From Natronococcus pandeyae (GTDB taxonomy: Archaea > Halobacteriota > Halobacteria > Halobacteriales > Natrialbaceae), in assembly GCF_008122205.1 (NCBI RefSeq), contig NZ_PHNJ01000009.1, positions 1 to 64,000 on the forward strand: 64,000 bases of DNA, in the 5' to 3' direction. The translations under genes were made by a program, and so were the position numbers. The notes under the pieces were generated by a model. That model searched no databases. It had not been told where the DNA came from and saw only the letters and a list, made by a program, of their open reading frames with translations. This document shows, in pieces, positions 1 to 8,410 of this stretch; position 1 is the stretch's first letter, and each line of letters opens with the position of its first letter.

Positions 1-602
1 TCGTGTTGGCCCTCGGCGACCTCGTGGTGGCTCGCCTCGACCTCGAAGCCCATGTTCTCGAGGCCGTAGATGATGTCACGGCGAACGTCACTCGCGAGGT
101 CCTTCGGTGCGAGGTCGAAGTAGCCGCCGTGGTCGTTGGTCTCGGTCGTCGCGTGACCGTCCTCGTCCTCCTCGAAGAGGAAGAACTCGGGTTCGGGCGC
201 CGCGTTGACCGTATAACCCATCTCCTTGGCGCGCTCGAGGGCCTGTTTCAGCACGTAGCGCGGGTCGCCCTCGAACGGTTCGCCCGTCGAGGTGTTGATC
301 ACGTCACAAATCATCCGGGCGGCGGCACTCTCGCCGTTAGTCCGCCACGGGAGGACGGCGAACGTCTCGGGGTCGGGCTTGAGACGCATGTCCGACTCCT
401 GGATACGCACGAAGCCCTCGATCGACGATCCGTCGAAGTAGATTCCCTCAGTAAACGCCTTCTCGGCCTGCCGTGCCGGCACGGAGACGTTCTTGACGGT
501 CCCCAGGATGTCCGTAAACTGCAGGCGGAGGAAGTCGACGTCCTTCGCCTCGATCTGCTCCAGTACCTCTTCTTCTGCGGTGGTCAGGTTCCCATCTGAC
601 AT
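1..602 (-). CDS. glnA: Glutamine synthetase, N-terminal part (cut by window edge)
   Basis: Cytosolic ATP-dependent enzyme that makes glutamine from glutamate and ammonia. Only the first 200 codons lie in the window and the gene continues beyond base 1. The N-terminal beta-grasp domain is clear, with [12 protein letters not shown] near residues 28-38 and [10 protein letters not shown] near 55-64. The catalytic barrel begins with the metal-binding strand PEPEFFLF near residue 137. The ATG at 600-602 follows a TATA-like box by about 30 bases, so the leader is very short. The family assignment is secure; the active-site loop and any C-terminal regulatory features are outside the window. Confidence 0.96.
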   Translation of the reverse strand, partial: MSDGNLTTAEEEVLEQIEAKDVDFLRLQFTDILGTVKNVSVPARQAEKAFTEGIYFDGSSIEGFVRIQESDMRLKPDPETFAVLPWRTNGESAAARMICDVINTSTGEPFEGDPRYVLKQALERAKEMGYTVNAAPEPEFFLFEEDEDGHATTETNDHGGYFDLAPKDLASDVRRDIIYGLENMGFEVEASHHEVAEGQH

Positions 603-631
603 CTTCTATTCGAGTAATCCAACGGAACCAT

Positions 632-641
632 CCATTAAAAC
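632..641 (-). promoter_or_regulatory. TATA-like box for glnA
   Basis: On the minus strand this reads GTTTTAATGG, 30-39 bases before the glnA start codon, the usual spacing for a haloarchaeal TATA box with a short leader. Inferred from spacing only. Confidence 0.45.
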
Positions 642-793
642 TCTATTGCTCTGGGCGAATATACGCAGTCTGAGATAGAATTGGACGATTGTTTGCTAAT
701 GGTGCTGTTGATAGCGAGCAGGGCTGAAAGACGACCGTGAATCGACCGCGAAAAGTTGAGAACGTCTGGATCGGTCCGTTCTGACGGATCGAT

Positions 794-1114
794 TCAGTAA
801 TCGTCAGATCGATCTCGAGCCGTCGCCGTTACAGCCGCTACTCCGGCGTCGAAGCTCGCTCGCCAGACGGAGACTGACGTTCGGAGGACTCGACTCCACG
901 CGGCGGTGGGTCGCGGCCCCCTCCCGGAATCGGTATCCGCTGGTCGCTCGGTAATGACGGTGTTACAATCGGGACAGACGTACGCGACGGAGTGCGCCCG
1001 CACGTCGCGAATCCAGTCACCCTCGACGGGACTCGCGTGTTCGCATTCCAGGCAGTAGAGCATGGATTTCCCTCGCTCGGGTGTCTCGGAGTCGTGACTG
1101 GCGGGTGGACTCAT
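794..1114 (-). CDS. Small zinc-ribbon-like protein
   Basis: A 106-residue protein of unknown function. It has two cysteine pairs, CLEC near residue 20 and CPDC near residue 47, which would bind one zinc ion as a rubredoxin-like ribbon. The C-terminal half is Arg/Ala/Asp-rich without recognisable motifs. I chose the ATG at 1112-1114 because a TATA-like CTTTATG (1138-1144, minus strand) sits 24-30 bases upstream. An internal ATG at 1061-1063, directly before the first cysteine pair, is the main alternative and would give 89 residues. It stands alone, with no operon partner on its strand. Confidence 0.6.
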   Translation of the reverse strand: MSPPASHDSETPERGKSMLYCLECEHASPVEGDWIRDVRAHSVAYVCPDCNTVITERPADTDSGRGPRPTAAWSRVLRTSVSVWRASFDAGVAAVTATARDRSDDY

Positions 1115-1357
1115 TATCTGTCTATAGGAGGGCACAACATAAAGCACCTTTTATGGATGATTGTTGTTCGTACGTTCTATGCGCGTGCTACACTAACATA
1201 TTACACTTTTACCGTATCTCGTGATCCATGTTACAGTCTTACCGGGAGATAACTTCTAGATGACCAGTCGGGTTTCGTGACGGAGGTCGGCGTCGACTGC
1301 CATCTCGAACGGTCGTTCGGGCACTACTGGTTTCCGACCGTGGGCCGTACCTGGGCT

Positions 1358-1711
1358 ATGGACGCTCGAACCGCAAAACCGACACGACTCGAGGACGGTG
1401 AGGACCTCGACGAGTTCGTCGAGCGAAACGACCTCGCGCTCGTCGAGTTCTACACCAAAGGCTGTGAGCGGTGTAATGCGATGGAGCCGGTACTCGGAAA
1501 CGTTGCGCGCGTAACGGACGTCGCTATCGGGCTACTCAACCCCGGTAACGACATCACGCTCGTCGATCGGTTCGATATCAGGTCCGTTCCGACGCTCGTG
1601 CTCTTCGAGGACGGCTCCGAAATCGGTCGGACGGCAGAGGGATTCCAGGGAACGGAGGCCGTCGTCTCCTTCGTGAACGACCACGCGCCCGAGGCCATCG
1701 AAGCGGAGTAA
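1358..1711 (+). CDS. Thioredoxin-fold protein
   Basis: A 117-residue thioredoxin-like disulfide oxidoreductase expected to act in the cytosol. The active-site motif CERC (residues 36-39) replaces the classic CGPC, and the cis-proline segment SVPTLVLF follows near residue 75. The fold is complete and no signal peptide is present, so a role in intracellular thiol redox balance is likely. Start chosen at ATG 1358. An in-frame upstream extension exists but its sequence does not look like a conserved N-terminus. The next gene is on the opposite strand and convergent. The substrate cannot be predicted. Confidence 0.85.
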   Translation: MDARTAKPTRLEDGEDLDEFVERNDLALVEFYTKGCERCNAMEPVLGNVARVTDVAIGLLNPGNDITLVDRFDIRSVPTLVLFEDGSEIGRTAEGFQGTEAVVSFVNDHAPEAIEAE

Positions 1712-1726
1712 CGACCGGAAGAACGG

Positions 1727-1990
1727 TTACTCGTCGTCGGACTCGAGGTCGCTCGGATCGAGGTCGCCAGCGAGGTACCGCTCGCCCTGCTCGCTGATGT
1801 CGTACATTCCGGTCGCGTGTTTCGTCACGAGGCCGTGATCGGTGAGTTCCCGGCATCGGTAGGCCACGTGGGGAACGCGGGGCTCGACCTGCTCGGCGAT
1901 CTGATCGGGCATGAAGATGTCCTCGTCCTGTAGCAACTCGAGGATTTCGTCGTCCACGGGATCCATCCATTCGGCACTGTTGTCGGTCAT
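1727..1990 (-). CDS. Winged-helix DNA-binding protein
   Basis: An 87-residue protein made almost entirely of one winged helix-turn-helix domain: DDEILELLQDED, then IAEQVEPRVPHVAYRC as the likely recognition region, then HGLVTKHATGMYDIS as the wing. This is the small haloarchaeal wHTH type resembling PhiH1-repressor-like proteins. It ends in an acidic tail. It is convergent with the thioredoxin gene, 15 bases away, and has no operon partner, so it may act as a stand-alone repressor. Its target is unknown. Confidence 0.8.
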   Translation of the reverse strand: MTDNSAEWMDPVDDEILELLQDEDIFMPDQIAEQVEPRVPHVAYRCRELTDHGLVTKHATGMYDISEQGERYLAGDLDPSDLESDDE

Positions 1991-2110
1991 GTCTCTCTAT
2001 CGGCGTTCGCGTTCAGTAAATGGCACGGAGTCGCGGTAGCTGAGACCGTTGGTTGCACTCGAGGGAGCCGAGGTCCACCATCGTTCACTCGGCTCCGCTC
2101 GACCCGCCGA

Positions 2111-3100
2111 TCAGCGTCGATACCTGGCGAGCAGCGCCAGCGACAGGGCGACCACGGCCGCCACGGCGCCGAACCCGGGCACGTCGTCCGCTTCGTCGTC
2201 CGACTCACCGGTCGGATCGTCGTCGTCCTGGACCGTACTGTTCTCCGCATCCGACGATTCGGATTCCGTCGACGTACCGTCGTCGTTCTGGTCGGTAGTG
2301 GTATCGTCGTCCTGATCGGTGACGTTCTCGCCGTTTCCGATCTCACCAGCCTCGCCGCCCGTTAGCTGGAGAACGACGACCGCCTGTCCATGTGAGGCGT
2401 CCGCCTCGTACGTCCAGCCGCCGGCATCCTCGTGGGGGACCGCGTCTTCGATCGGATCGACGTCGGTGTCCCAGGCGTCGTGTGCCTGCTGGACGTAGCC
2501 GACGACCTCGATTCGGTCGGCGTGCTCGCCGTCGACCTCGACTTCACCGTACGACACAGTCTCGTCCTCGGGCAAGCCGTGCCACTCGATGCAGTGCGAG
2601 TCCAGGTAACCGTCTCCCTGGGGCAGGTCGGACCTCGTCCCGAACTGGTCGGCGTCGAGCGGTCGCTCGTAGTTGTCCGTCAGCGGGTAGTCGACGACCA
2701 TCGGATCCGCGTGGGTGTGCCACCCGATCGTGTCTCCGGTCGGTACCGTGACGGTCGTGTTCGGAACGGTTTCGCCGACGACCGGCTCCCCCGCCTCGTT
2801 GAGCAGTGTGACACAGATTTTCCCGGAGCCCTCGCCGAGATACGGAGACCGGTACTCGTCGCGCGGGTTGATGTAGCTGATCCAGCTCCCATCGTTCGCC
2901 GCCGCTTCGAAGTACGGATCTCCCGGCTCCGGAACGGGTTCGGTGTAGGCCTCTTCGGAGACGGCGGAACCGGTGCTCGCCATCGTTGCCCCGACGACCG
3001 CGGGGCCGACGAGGAGACCAACCGCAAGGAGTCCGGCGACCACGGCGAGGACAGCGGCGACGGCGGCGCGGCCGTCCGGGTGGGTAGTTGCACGGGCCAC
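2111..3100 (-). CDS. PGF-CTERM surface protein
   Basis: A 329-residue exported protein. A hydrophobic signal-type segment covers about residues 12-40. The middle (about 55-240) is an uncharacterised extracellular domain. A threonine/aspartate/serine-rich linker follows (about 255-305), and the protein ends with VPGFG, a hydrophobic stretch and a YRR tail. That last trio is the PGF-CTERM signal, recognised by archaeosortase A, which removes it and allows lipid anchoring at the cell surface. Several Asn-X-Ser/Thr sites (for example NTT and NVT) would permit N-glycosylation. The function of the folded domain is not recognised. Confidence 0.82.
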   Translation of the reverse strand: MARATTHPDGRAAVAAVLAVVAGLLAVGLLVGPAVVGATMASTGSAVSEEAYTEPVPEPGDPYFEAAANDGSWISYINPRDEYRSPYLGEGSGKICVTLLNEAGEPVVGETVPNTTVTVPTGDTIGWHTHADPMVVDYPLTDNYERPLDADQFGTRSDLPQGDGYLDSHCIEWHGLPEDETVSYGEVEVDGEHADRIEVVGYVQQAHDAWDTDVDPIEDAVPHEDAGGWTYEADASHGQAVVVLQLTGGEAGEIGNGENVTDQDDDTTTDQNDDGTSTESESSDAENSTVQDDDDPTGESDDEADDVPGFGAVAAVVALSLALLARYRR

Positions 3101-3456
3101 GGTTCACACCCTGACGACAACCGTCTCGCAGTCGTTCTCCGCCGAAGGGGTTCGCAGTGGCTCTGTCGTGACCGTCCGTCGGCGCACGATCGGCGCTTCG
3201 CGAACTGTCTCGTCTCGAGTTATTCGATCCGATGATTGTCTCGAACCTGTACTATTCATTCGAGTGTACCGCCGAGGGGATGGGTGTATACTATACGGGG
3301 CCTACTCGACGACAGGTGGCATCTACCGACTATACGAAATCGGACAGGGGGCCGTTTCGATCCAACAATGACCGCCAAACGCGAGGACGATCACGCCGGT
3401 CGAGACTTGCTTTCGCACACCGAACGAACTTACTAGTGCCGTGTGTAGCGGGTCTA
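3101..3456. other. Divergent intergenic region
   Basis: 356 bases between two divergently transcribed genes. It presumably holds both promoters. A cTTACTA element at about 3428-3435 lies some 25 bases before the plus-strand start. No RNA gene or repeat was recognised. Confidence 0.4.
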
Positions 3457-3951
3457 ATGGACTTTCGACCCGCCGACAGCGACCAAACCAGTTCGAGGGA
3501 AGGGGCGACGAACTCGCTCGTCGGGACGTTTCGAATCGGGCAGCTCGCCCGTCTCGCGATCGTCGGGGTTGCTTTCGTCGTCCTCATGGATCTCGTCGTC
3601 CGGTATCTCGAGTCGATCGGACCGGCGGCCACGGTCGACGACGTCAGAAAGCAGCGTGGCAGATCCACGCCGAAGGAGCAGACACGGATCGAGATCGGTC
3701 CGTCCGACGAGACCGCGAGGACCGATTCGACGACCGAAGCCGACGGAACCGACGCCGAAAGCGAGCGGGACGAAGCGGTCGACGACGAACAGACGAACGT
3801 GGACCTGACCGACGAGGAACGCCCGCCCGACGAGATCGACGAGCGGGCGGAATCCGACGTCCAGGACGAACCGGCGACGCCGGGGGAGATGACGATCGAC
3901 GAAGACGTCGCCGACGAACTTCAGGAGCAGGACGACGCCGAGGAGGAGTAA
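3457..3951 (+). CDS. Membrane-anchored acidic protein
   Basis: A 164-residue protein not assigned to any family. Residues 1-27 are soluble, one transmembrane helix covers about 28-48 (LARLAIVGVAFVVLMDLVV), and the rest is an extremely Asp/Glu-rich, probably disordered tail. Such tails are typical of haloarchaeal proteins that face high salt. Start chosen at ATG 3457, which follows a TATA-like element by about 25 bases. The downstream helicase gene starts 72 bases later on the same strand and could be co-transcribed, but the spacing does not prove it. Confidence 0.65.
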   Translation: MDFRPADSDQTSSREGATNSLVGTFRIGQLARLAIVGVAFVVLMDLVVRYLESIGPAATVDDVRKQRGRSTPKEQTRIEIGPSDETARTDSTTEADGTDAESERDEAVDDEQTNVDLTDEERPPDEIDERAESDVQDEPATPGEMTIDEDVADELQEQDDAEEE

Positions 3952-4023
3952 CGGTGCAGCCTCCGGGTCGCGGTCCGAACCGAGAACGTGGCGCTTATCC
4001 GCCGTTCGCCCATAGTCGTCTCG

Positions 4024-6849
4024 ATGACTGAGGGAGACGTCGCCGCCTTTACGCACCTCGGTGCGACGGTTCGCGGGGCGCTTTCTGAACGCGGTTTCTC
4101 GACGCCGACAGCGCCACAGCGACTCGCGATTCCGCCGCTGTCGGCCGGCGAGAACACGCTCGTGATCGCTCCGACCGGGAGTGGTAAGACCGAGACGGCG
4201 ATGTTGCCCGTCTTCGACCACCTGGTGAACGAGCAGCCGGACGGCTTCGGCGCGCTCTACGTTACCCCGTTGCGGGCGCTCAACCGTGACATGCGCGAAC
4301 GCCTCGAGTGGTGGGGCGAGTACCTGGGTCTCGAGGTCGACGTCCGCCACGGCGATACGACCCAGTACCAGCGGGGCAAGCAGGCCGAGAATCCGCCGGA
4401 CATCCTCGTGACGACACCCGAGACGCTGCAGGCAATGCTCACCGGCGAACGACTTCGGGAGGCCCTCGAAGACGTCTCTCACGTCGTAATCGACGAGGTC
4501 CACGAACTCGCGGCCTCGAAACGGGGGGCACAGCTCTCCGTCGGACTCGAGCGTCTCCACGACCTCGCCGGCGGGATGCAGCGGATCGGACTCTCGGCGA
4601 CCGTCGGCGACCCCGAGGCCGTGGGTCAGTTCCTCACCGGCGGCCGTGCCTGCGAGATTCGAGAGATCGACGTCGGTAGCAACGTCGACGTCACCGTCCG
4701 CAGCCCGGAGATACTCGAGGAGGACGAGGACCTCGCCGGCAAACTCGTCACCGATGCCTCGACGGCCAGTCACGTCCGGCTGATCCGGGATCTCGTCGCG
4801 GAACACGAGTCGACGCTGATCTTCGTCAACACCCGCCAGACCGCCGAGGCACTCGGCTCGCGGTTTACCGAACTCGACCTGCCGATCGGGATCCACCACG
4901 GCTCGCTCTCGAAGGAGGCCCGGATCGATGTCGAGGACCGGTTCAAGGCCGGCGAACTCGAGGGACTGCTGTGTACTTCCTCGATGGAACTGGGCATCGA
5001 CGTCGGACGGGTCGACCACGTTATCCAGTACCAGAGCCCCCGACAGGTCGCCCGCCTTCTCCAGCGGATCGGCCGGGCGGGCCACCGCCAGGACGAGGTC
5101 TCGAGCGGAACGATCGTCACGACCCGCCCGGACGACACGTTCGAGGCGCTCGCGATCGCGCGCCGCGCTCGAGACGGCGAGGTCGAACCGGCGAGGATCC
5201 ACGAGGGGAGCCTCGACGTGGTCGCGAATCAGCTCCCGGCGATCGTTCAGAGCCGCGGCGATACCCACGTCCGCGAGGCCATCGAGACGATCACGCGTGC
5301 ATACCCGTTCAGAAACGTCACCGAGGAGACGATCCGTGATATCGTCGGGGAACTGCACCGAAACCGAATCCTCTGGTTCGACGAGGCCGACGACCGAATC
5401 GAGACCACCGGCGGCACCTGGCAGTACGTCTACGCGAACCTCTCGATGATCCCCGACGAGGAGACCTACGAGGTTCACGACATCGCGTCGGGCTCCCAGA
5501 TCGGGACCTTGGACGAACAGTTCGTCGTCAACTTCGCCCAGCCGGGCGAGGTGTTCATCCAGCGCGGCGAGATGTGGCGCATCGCCGAGATCGACGACGA
5601 CGAGGGGAAAGTAAAGGTCAGTCCGATCGAGGACCCCGCCGGTGAGGTCCCATCGTGGATCGGTCAGGAGATTCCCGTCCCGGCCGCGGTCGCCGGCGAG
5701 GTCGGCGAGATTCGAGGTGTGGCGGAGCCGCAGCTGTCGGCCGGGATCGACGCCGCCGCGGTCGGCCGCGAGTTCGCGGGCCGCTATCCGGCCGACGAGC
5801 ACACCCTCACCGAGGCCTGCTCACAGCTCGAGGACCAGGTCGATGCCGAGTCGCCGATGCCGACGGCCGACCGGCTGGTCCTCGAACGACAGGGGCGGTC
5901 GATCGTCCTCAACGCCTGTTTCGGCCACAAGACGAACGAGACGCTCGGACGCGTCCTGTCGGCGCTTCTCGGCCAGCAGGCCGGCTCGTCCGTGGGTCTC
6001 GAGACGGACCCCTATCGGATCGAACTCGAGGTTCCGAACTCGATCGCGACGAGCGACGTGCTCGAAATCCTCGAGGAGACCGACCCCGATCACGTCGAAA
6101 CGATCGTCGAACTCGGACTCAAGGGCTCCGACGCGCTCGCCTTCCGGCTCGCGCAGGTGTCCGCGAAGTTCGGCACGCTCAAGCGCTGGCAGGGGTCGGG
6201 CCGGATGTCGAACGAGCGACTGCTCTCGGCGCTCGAGGAGACCCCGATGTACGACGAGGCGATCCGCGAGGTGTTCCACGAGGATCTGGACGTCGAACGC
6301 GCGAGTCGCGTCCTCGAGAGGCTCCAGTCGGGCGACCTCGAACTGGGTACTCACCGCGGCCGGACGCCCGTCGGGATGGGCGGTCGTTCGTCGGGGAAGG
6401 AGCTGCTGGCTCCCGAGAACGCGGACGCCAGCGTCATCGAGACGGTCAAAGACCGAATTCGAGACGACCGCGTCATCCTGCTGTGTACCCACTGCCACGA
6501 GTGGAAGGTGAAAACGAAGGTCCGACGCGTCGCCGACCAGCCGGAGTGTCCCGAGTGCGGTTCGACCCGGATTGCGTCGCTGAACCCGTGGGCCGACGAG
6601 GTCGTCAAGGCGGTCCGCGCCGAGGAGAAGGACGAAGAACAGGAGGAGATGACCGAGCGCGCCTTCAAGAGCGCGAGTCTCGTCCAGAGCCACGGGAAGC
6701 AGGCCGTCGTCGCGATGGCCGCCCGCGGCGTCGGCCCGCACAACGCGGCCCTGATCATCAGCAAACTCCGGGAGAACGAGGAGGACTTCTACCGGGATAT
6801 CCTCTCGAAGGAGCGCGAGTACGCTCGTACCCAGTCGTTCTGGGATTGA
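4024..6849 (+). CDS. lhr: Lhr-type ATP-dependent helicase
   Basis: A 941-residue superfamily 2 helicase of the Lhr family, which unwinds DNA:DNA or DNA:RNA duplexes and is linked to repair. Motif I is PTGSGKTE (about residues 50-57), motif II is DEVH (157-160), motif III is LSATVGD, motif IV begins FVNTR, and motif VI is QRIGRAGHR. A long C-terminal Lhr region follows. Near residues 820-850 are two cysteine pairs (CTHC and CPEC) that form a zinc ribbon. Length and domain order match full-length archaeal Lhr. Start chosen at ATG 4024. Nothing looks truncated. Confidence 0.92.
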   Translation: MTEGDVAAFTHLGATVRGALSERGFSTPTAPQRLAIPPLSAGENTLVIAPTGSGKTETAMLPVFDHLVNEQPDGFGALYVTPLRALNRDMRERLEWWGEYLGLEVDVRHGDTTQYQRGKQAENPPDILVTTPETLQAMLTGERLREALEDVSHVVIDEVHELAASKRGAQLSVGLERLHDLAGGMQRIGLSATVGDPEAVGQFLTGGRACEIREIDVGSNVDVTVRSPEILEEDEDLAGKLVTDASTASHVRLIRDLVAEHESTLIFVNTRQTAEALGSRFTELDLPIGIHHGSLSKEARIDVEDRFKAGELEGLLCTSSMELGIDVGRVDHVIQYQSPRQVARLLQRIGRAGHRQDEVSSGTIVTTRPDDTFEALAIARRARDGEVEPARIHEGSLDVVANQLPAIVQSRGDTHVREAIETITRAYPFRNVTEETIRDIVGELHRNRILWFDEADDRIETTGGTWQYVYANLSMIPDEETYEVHDIASGSQIGTLDEQFVVNFAQPGEVFIQRGEMWRIAEIDDDEGKVKVSPIEDPAGEVPSWIGQEIPVPAAVAGEVGEIRGVAEPQLSAGIDAAAVGREFAGRYPADEHTLTEACSQLEDQVDAESPMPTADRLVLERQGRSIVLNACFGHKTNETLGRVLSALLGQQAGSSVGLETDPYRIELEVPNSIATSDVLEILEETDPDHVETIVELGLKGSDALAFRLAQVSAKFGTLKRWQGSGRMSNERLLSALEETPMYDEAIREVFHEDLDVERASRVLERLQSGDLELGTHRGRTPVGMGGRSSGKELLAPENADASVIETVKDRIRDDRVILLCTHCHEWKVKTKVRRVADQPECPECGSTRIASLNPWADEVVKAVRAEEKDEEQEEMTERAFKSASLVQSHGKQAVVAMAARGVGPHNAALIISKLRENEEDFYRDILSKEREYARTQSFWD

Positions 6850-6914
6850 CGCTCGTCTCCCCGCCTGTCGATCCTACCGTAACGTCAATACGATTCGCTC
6901 GCGTGGAATTTGGT

Positions 6915-7676
6915 ATGAACTTCGCTCCGGGGGCCTGGAAGTACGCCATCGTCCCCCTGCTGGCAGCGCCGTTCGCGCTGCTATACAGTGTCGCGGCTAG
7001 CTTCGTCGCGCTCGTCGTCGGAGCCGCAGCGCTCGCGTTCTTCCGCGATCCGGACCGAACGCCGCCGCCGACCGGAGTCATCGCGCCCGCCGACGGGACG
7101 GTCTCGGTCCTCCGCGAGGAGGGCGACCGCGTCCGTCTCGGGATCTTCATGAACGTCTGGCACGTCCACGTCGTTCGCGCGCCGTTTTCGGGCACGGTCA
7201 CCGACGTCGAACACGTCTCCGGCGCGAACCGCCCCGCGTTCTCGAAGGAGTCGGACCGCAACGAGCGCGTACACGTCGAGTTCGAGACAGAGTCGCCACA
7301 GCTGCCGGATCTGGCGGTCGAGGACGGCGACGAGATGGTCTCGAGCGACGGATCCTCGTCCACACCGGTTGCGGCCGCAGCGACCGTCACCTTCATCGCC
7401 GGCGCGTTCGCCCGCCGCATCTTCCCCTACGTCGAACCCGGCGAGGAACTCGAGCGCGGCCAGCGTCTCGGCCACATCGCCTTCGGGAGCCGCGTCGACC
7501 TGCTCTTTCCCCCCAGCGTCGACAGGGCGGACATCGCCGTCGAGAAGGGAGACTCGACGACCGCCGGCGAGACGGTCGTGCTCGAGCCGTCCGAGGGTGC
7601 GTTGCTCGATACGGGGCTCGACGACTCGCTCGAGCGCGAATCCGACGACACCGACACCGCCGCCGACGCCTCCTAA
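6915..7676 (+). CDS. Archaetidylserine decarboxylase proenzyme
   Basis: A 253-residue member of the short phosphatidylserine decarboxylase family. In archaea this makes archaetidylethanolamine from archaetidylserine at the membrane. Two N-terminal hydrophobic segments (about residues 9-43) anchor it. The catalytic core includes FFRDPDR, APADG and MNVWHVH. The self-cleavage site is the Gly-Ser pair at about residues 191-192 in FGSRVDLLFP; the serine would become the pyruvoyl group. An acidic tail of about 30 residues follows. The gene starts 65 bases after the helicase gene. No archaetidylserine synthase gene is in the window. Confidence 0.9.
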   Translation: MNFAPGAWKYAIVPLLAAPFALLYSVAASFVALVVGAAALAFFRDPDRTPPPTGVIAPADGTVSVLREEGDRVRLGIFMNVWHVHVVRAPFSGTVTDVEHVSGANRPAFSKESDRNERVHVEFETESPQLPDLAVEDGDEMVSSDGSSSTPVAAAATVTFIAGAFARRIFPYVEPGEELERGQRLGHIAFGSRVDLLFPPSVDRADIAVEKGDSTTAGETVVLEPSEGALLDTGLDDSLERESDDTDTAADAS

Positions 7677-7804
7677 CAAAAGTACTCGCGTCGTCCCGTC
7701 GCTTCCCAATTTTCTCGTCGCGGAGCGCTGCTTTTCACGACGGACACCCTCGAGAAGACGTCGCGGTACGTACCAGAGGGGTGCATATTGGTACCGGGTT
7801 CTGG

Positions 7805-8227
7805 TTAGACGCGACTCTGATCGAAGGAGAGTTCTTCGACGATCCTGGTGAGGTCGTCTGGCTCGATCGGTTTCAGGACGTACGCGTCCGCCTGCGGATT
7901 TTCCGATTTTAGGTCGTTTAGTTCCGGTTGTATACTCGTTAGAACGACCACTGGAATCTGTTTGAGGCTCTCGTCGCTCTTTAGTTCCGTCAGTATCTCC
8001 TCCCCGCTCTTTTTGGGGAAATGCCAATCGAGAAAGATCGCATTCGGACGAGGTGCGTCGGCGTAATCGCCACGCTGATAGAGGAAGTCCAGCGCCTCGA
8101 TACCGTCGTTAGCAACGTAGTAGGCGCCGTACAAATTCGCTTCTCTGAATATCTCCTTTGTGAGACGAACATCGCCTGGGTTATCCTCAATTAAAAGGAT
8201 TTCCCCCACATACTTTGGTTCACTCAC
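7805..8227 (-). CDS. Single-domain response regulator
   Basis: A 140-residue CheY-like receiver domain with no output domain. Acidic pocket residues occur in LLIEDNPGDV, the phospho-acceptor is Asp67 in IFLDWHFP, and the conserved Thr and Lys are in VVLTSIQ and YVLKPIE. The NPGDVRLTKE signature is typical of Rcp1-like regulators paired with phytochrome-type or PAS histidine kinases in haloarchaea. The start codon is GTG at 8225-8227. No kinase gene lies nearby, so its partner is elsewhere. Confidence 0.9.
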   Translation of the reverse strand: MSEPKYVGEILLIEDNPGDVRLTKEIFREANLYGAYYVANDGIEALDFLYQRGDYADAPRPNAIFLDWHFPKKSGEEILTELKSDESLKQIPVVVLTSIQPELNDLKSENPQADAYVLKPIEPDDLTRIVEELSFDQSRV

Positions 8228-8410
8228 AACGTATTGTTTCCCTGTCTGGTTATAAATCCTATTTTAATACCACTTGAGTCTCATCTCTGTTTACTAATAA
8301 TCCGTCGCTCAGTGAGGGCGATCACCGACACAGCGACAGGGTCCTGTACTCGTGGCCCGGCAGTGTCTGCAACAGAGCTACTTCAAACGATCGTGGACGA
8401 ACCGATCGAC

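Noticed and set aside
3454-5802. A 782-codon open frame on the minus strand opposite the helicase gene
   Set aside because: It mirrors a securely identified helicase in the other strand. Long antisense frames are common in high-GC haloarchaeal genes, and its product shows no family motif.
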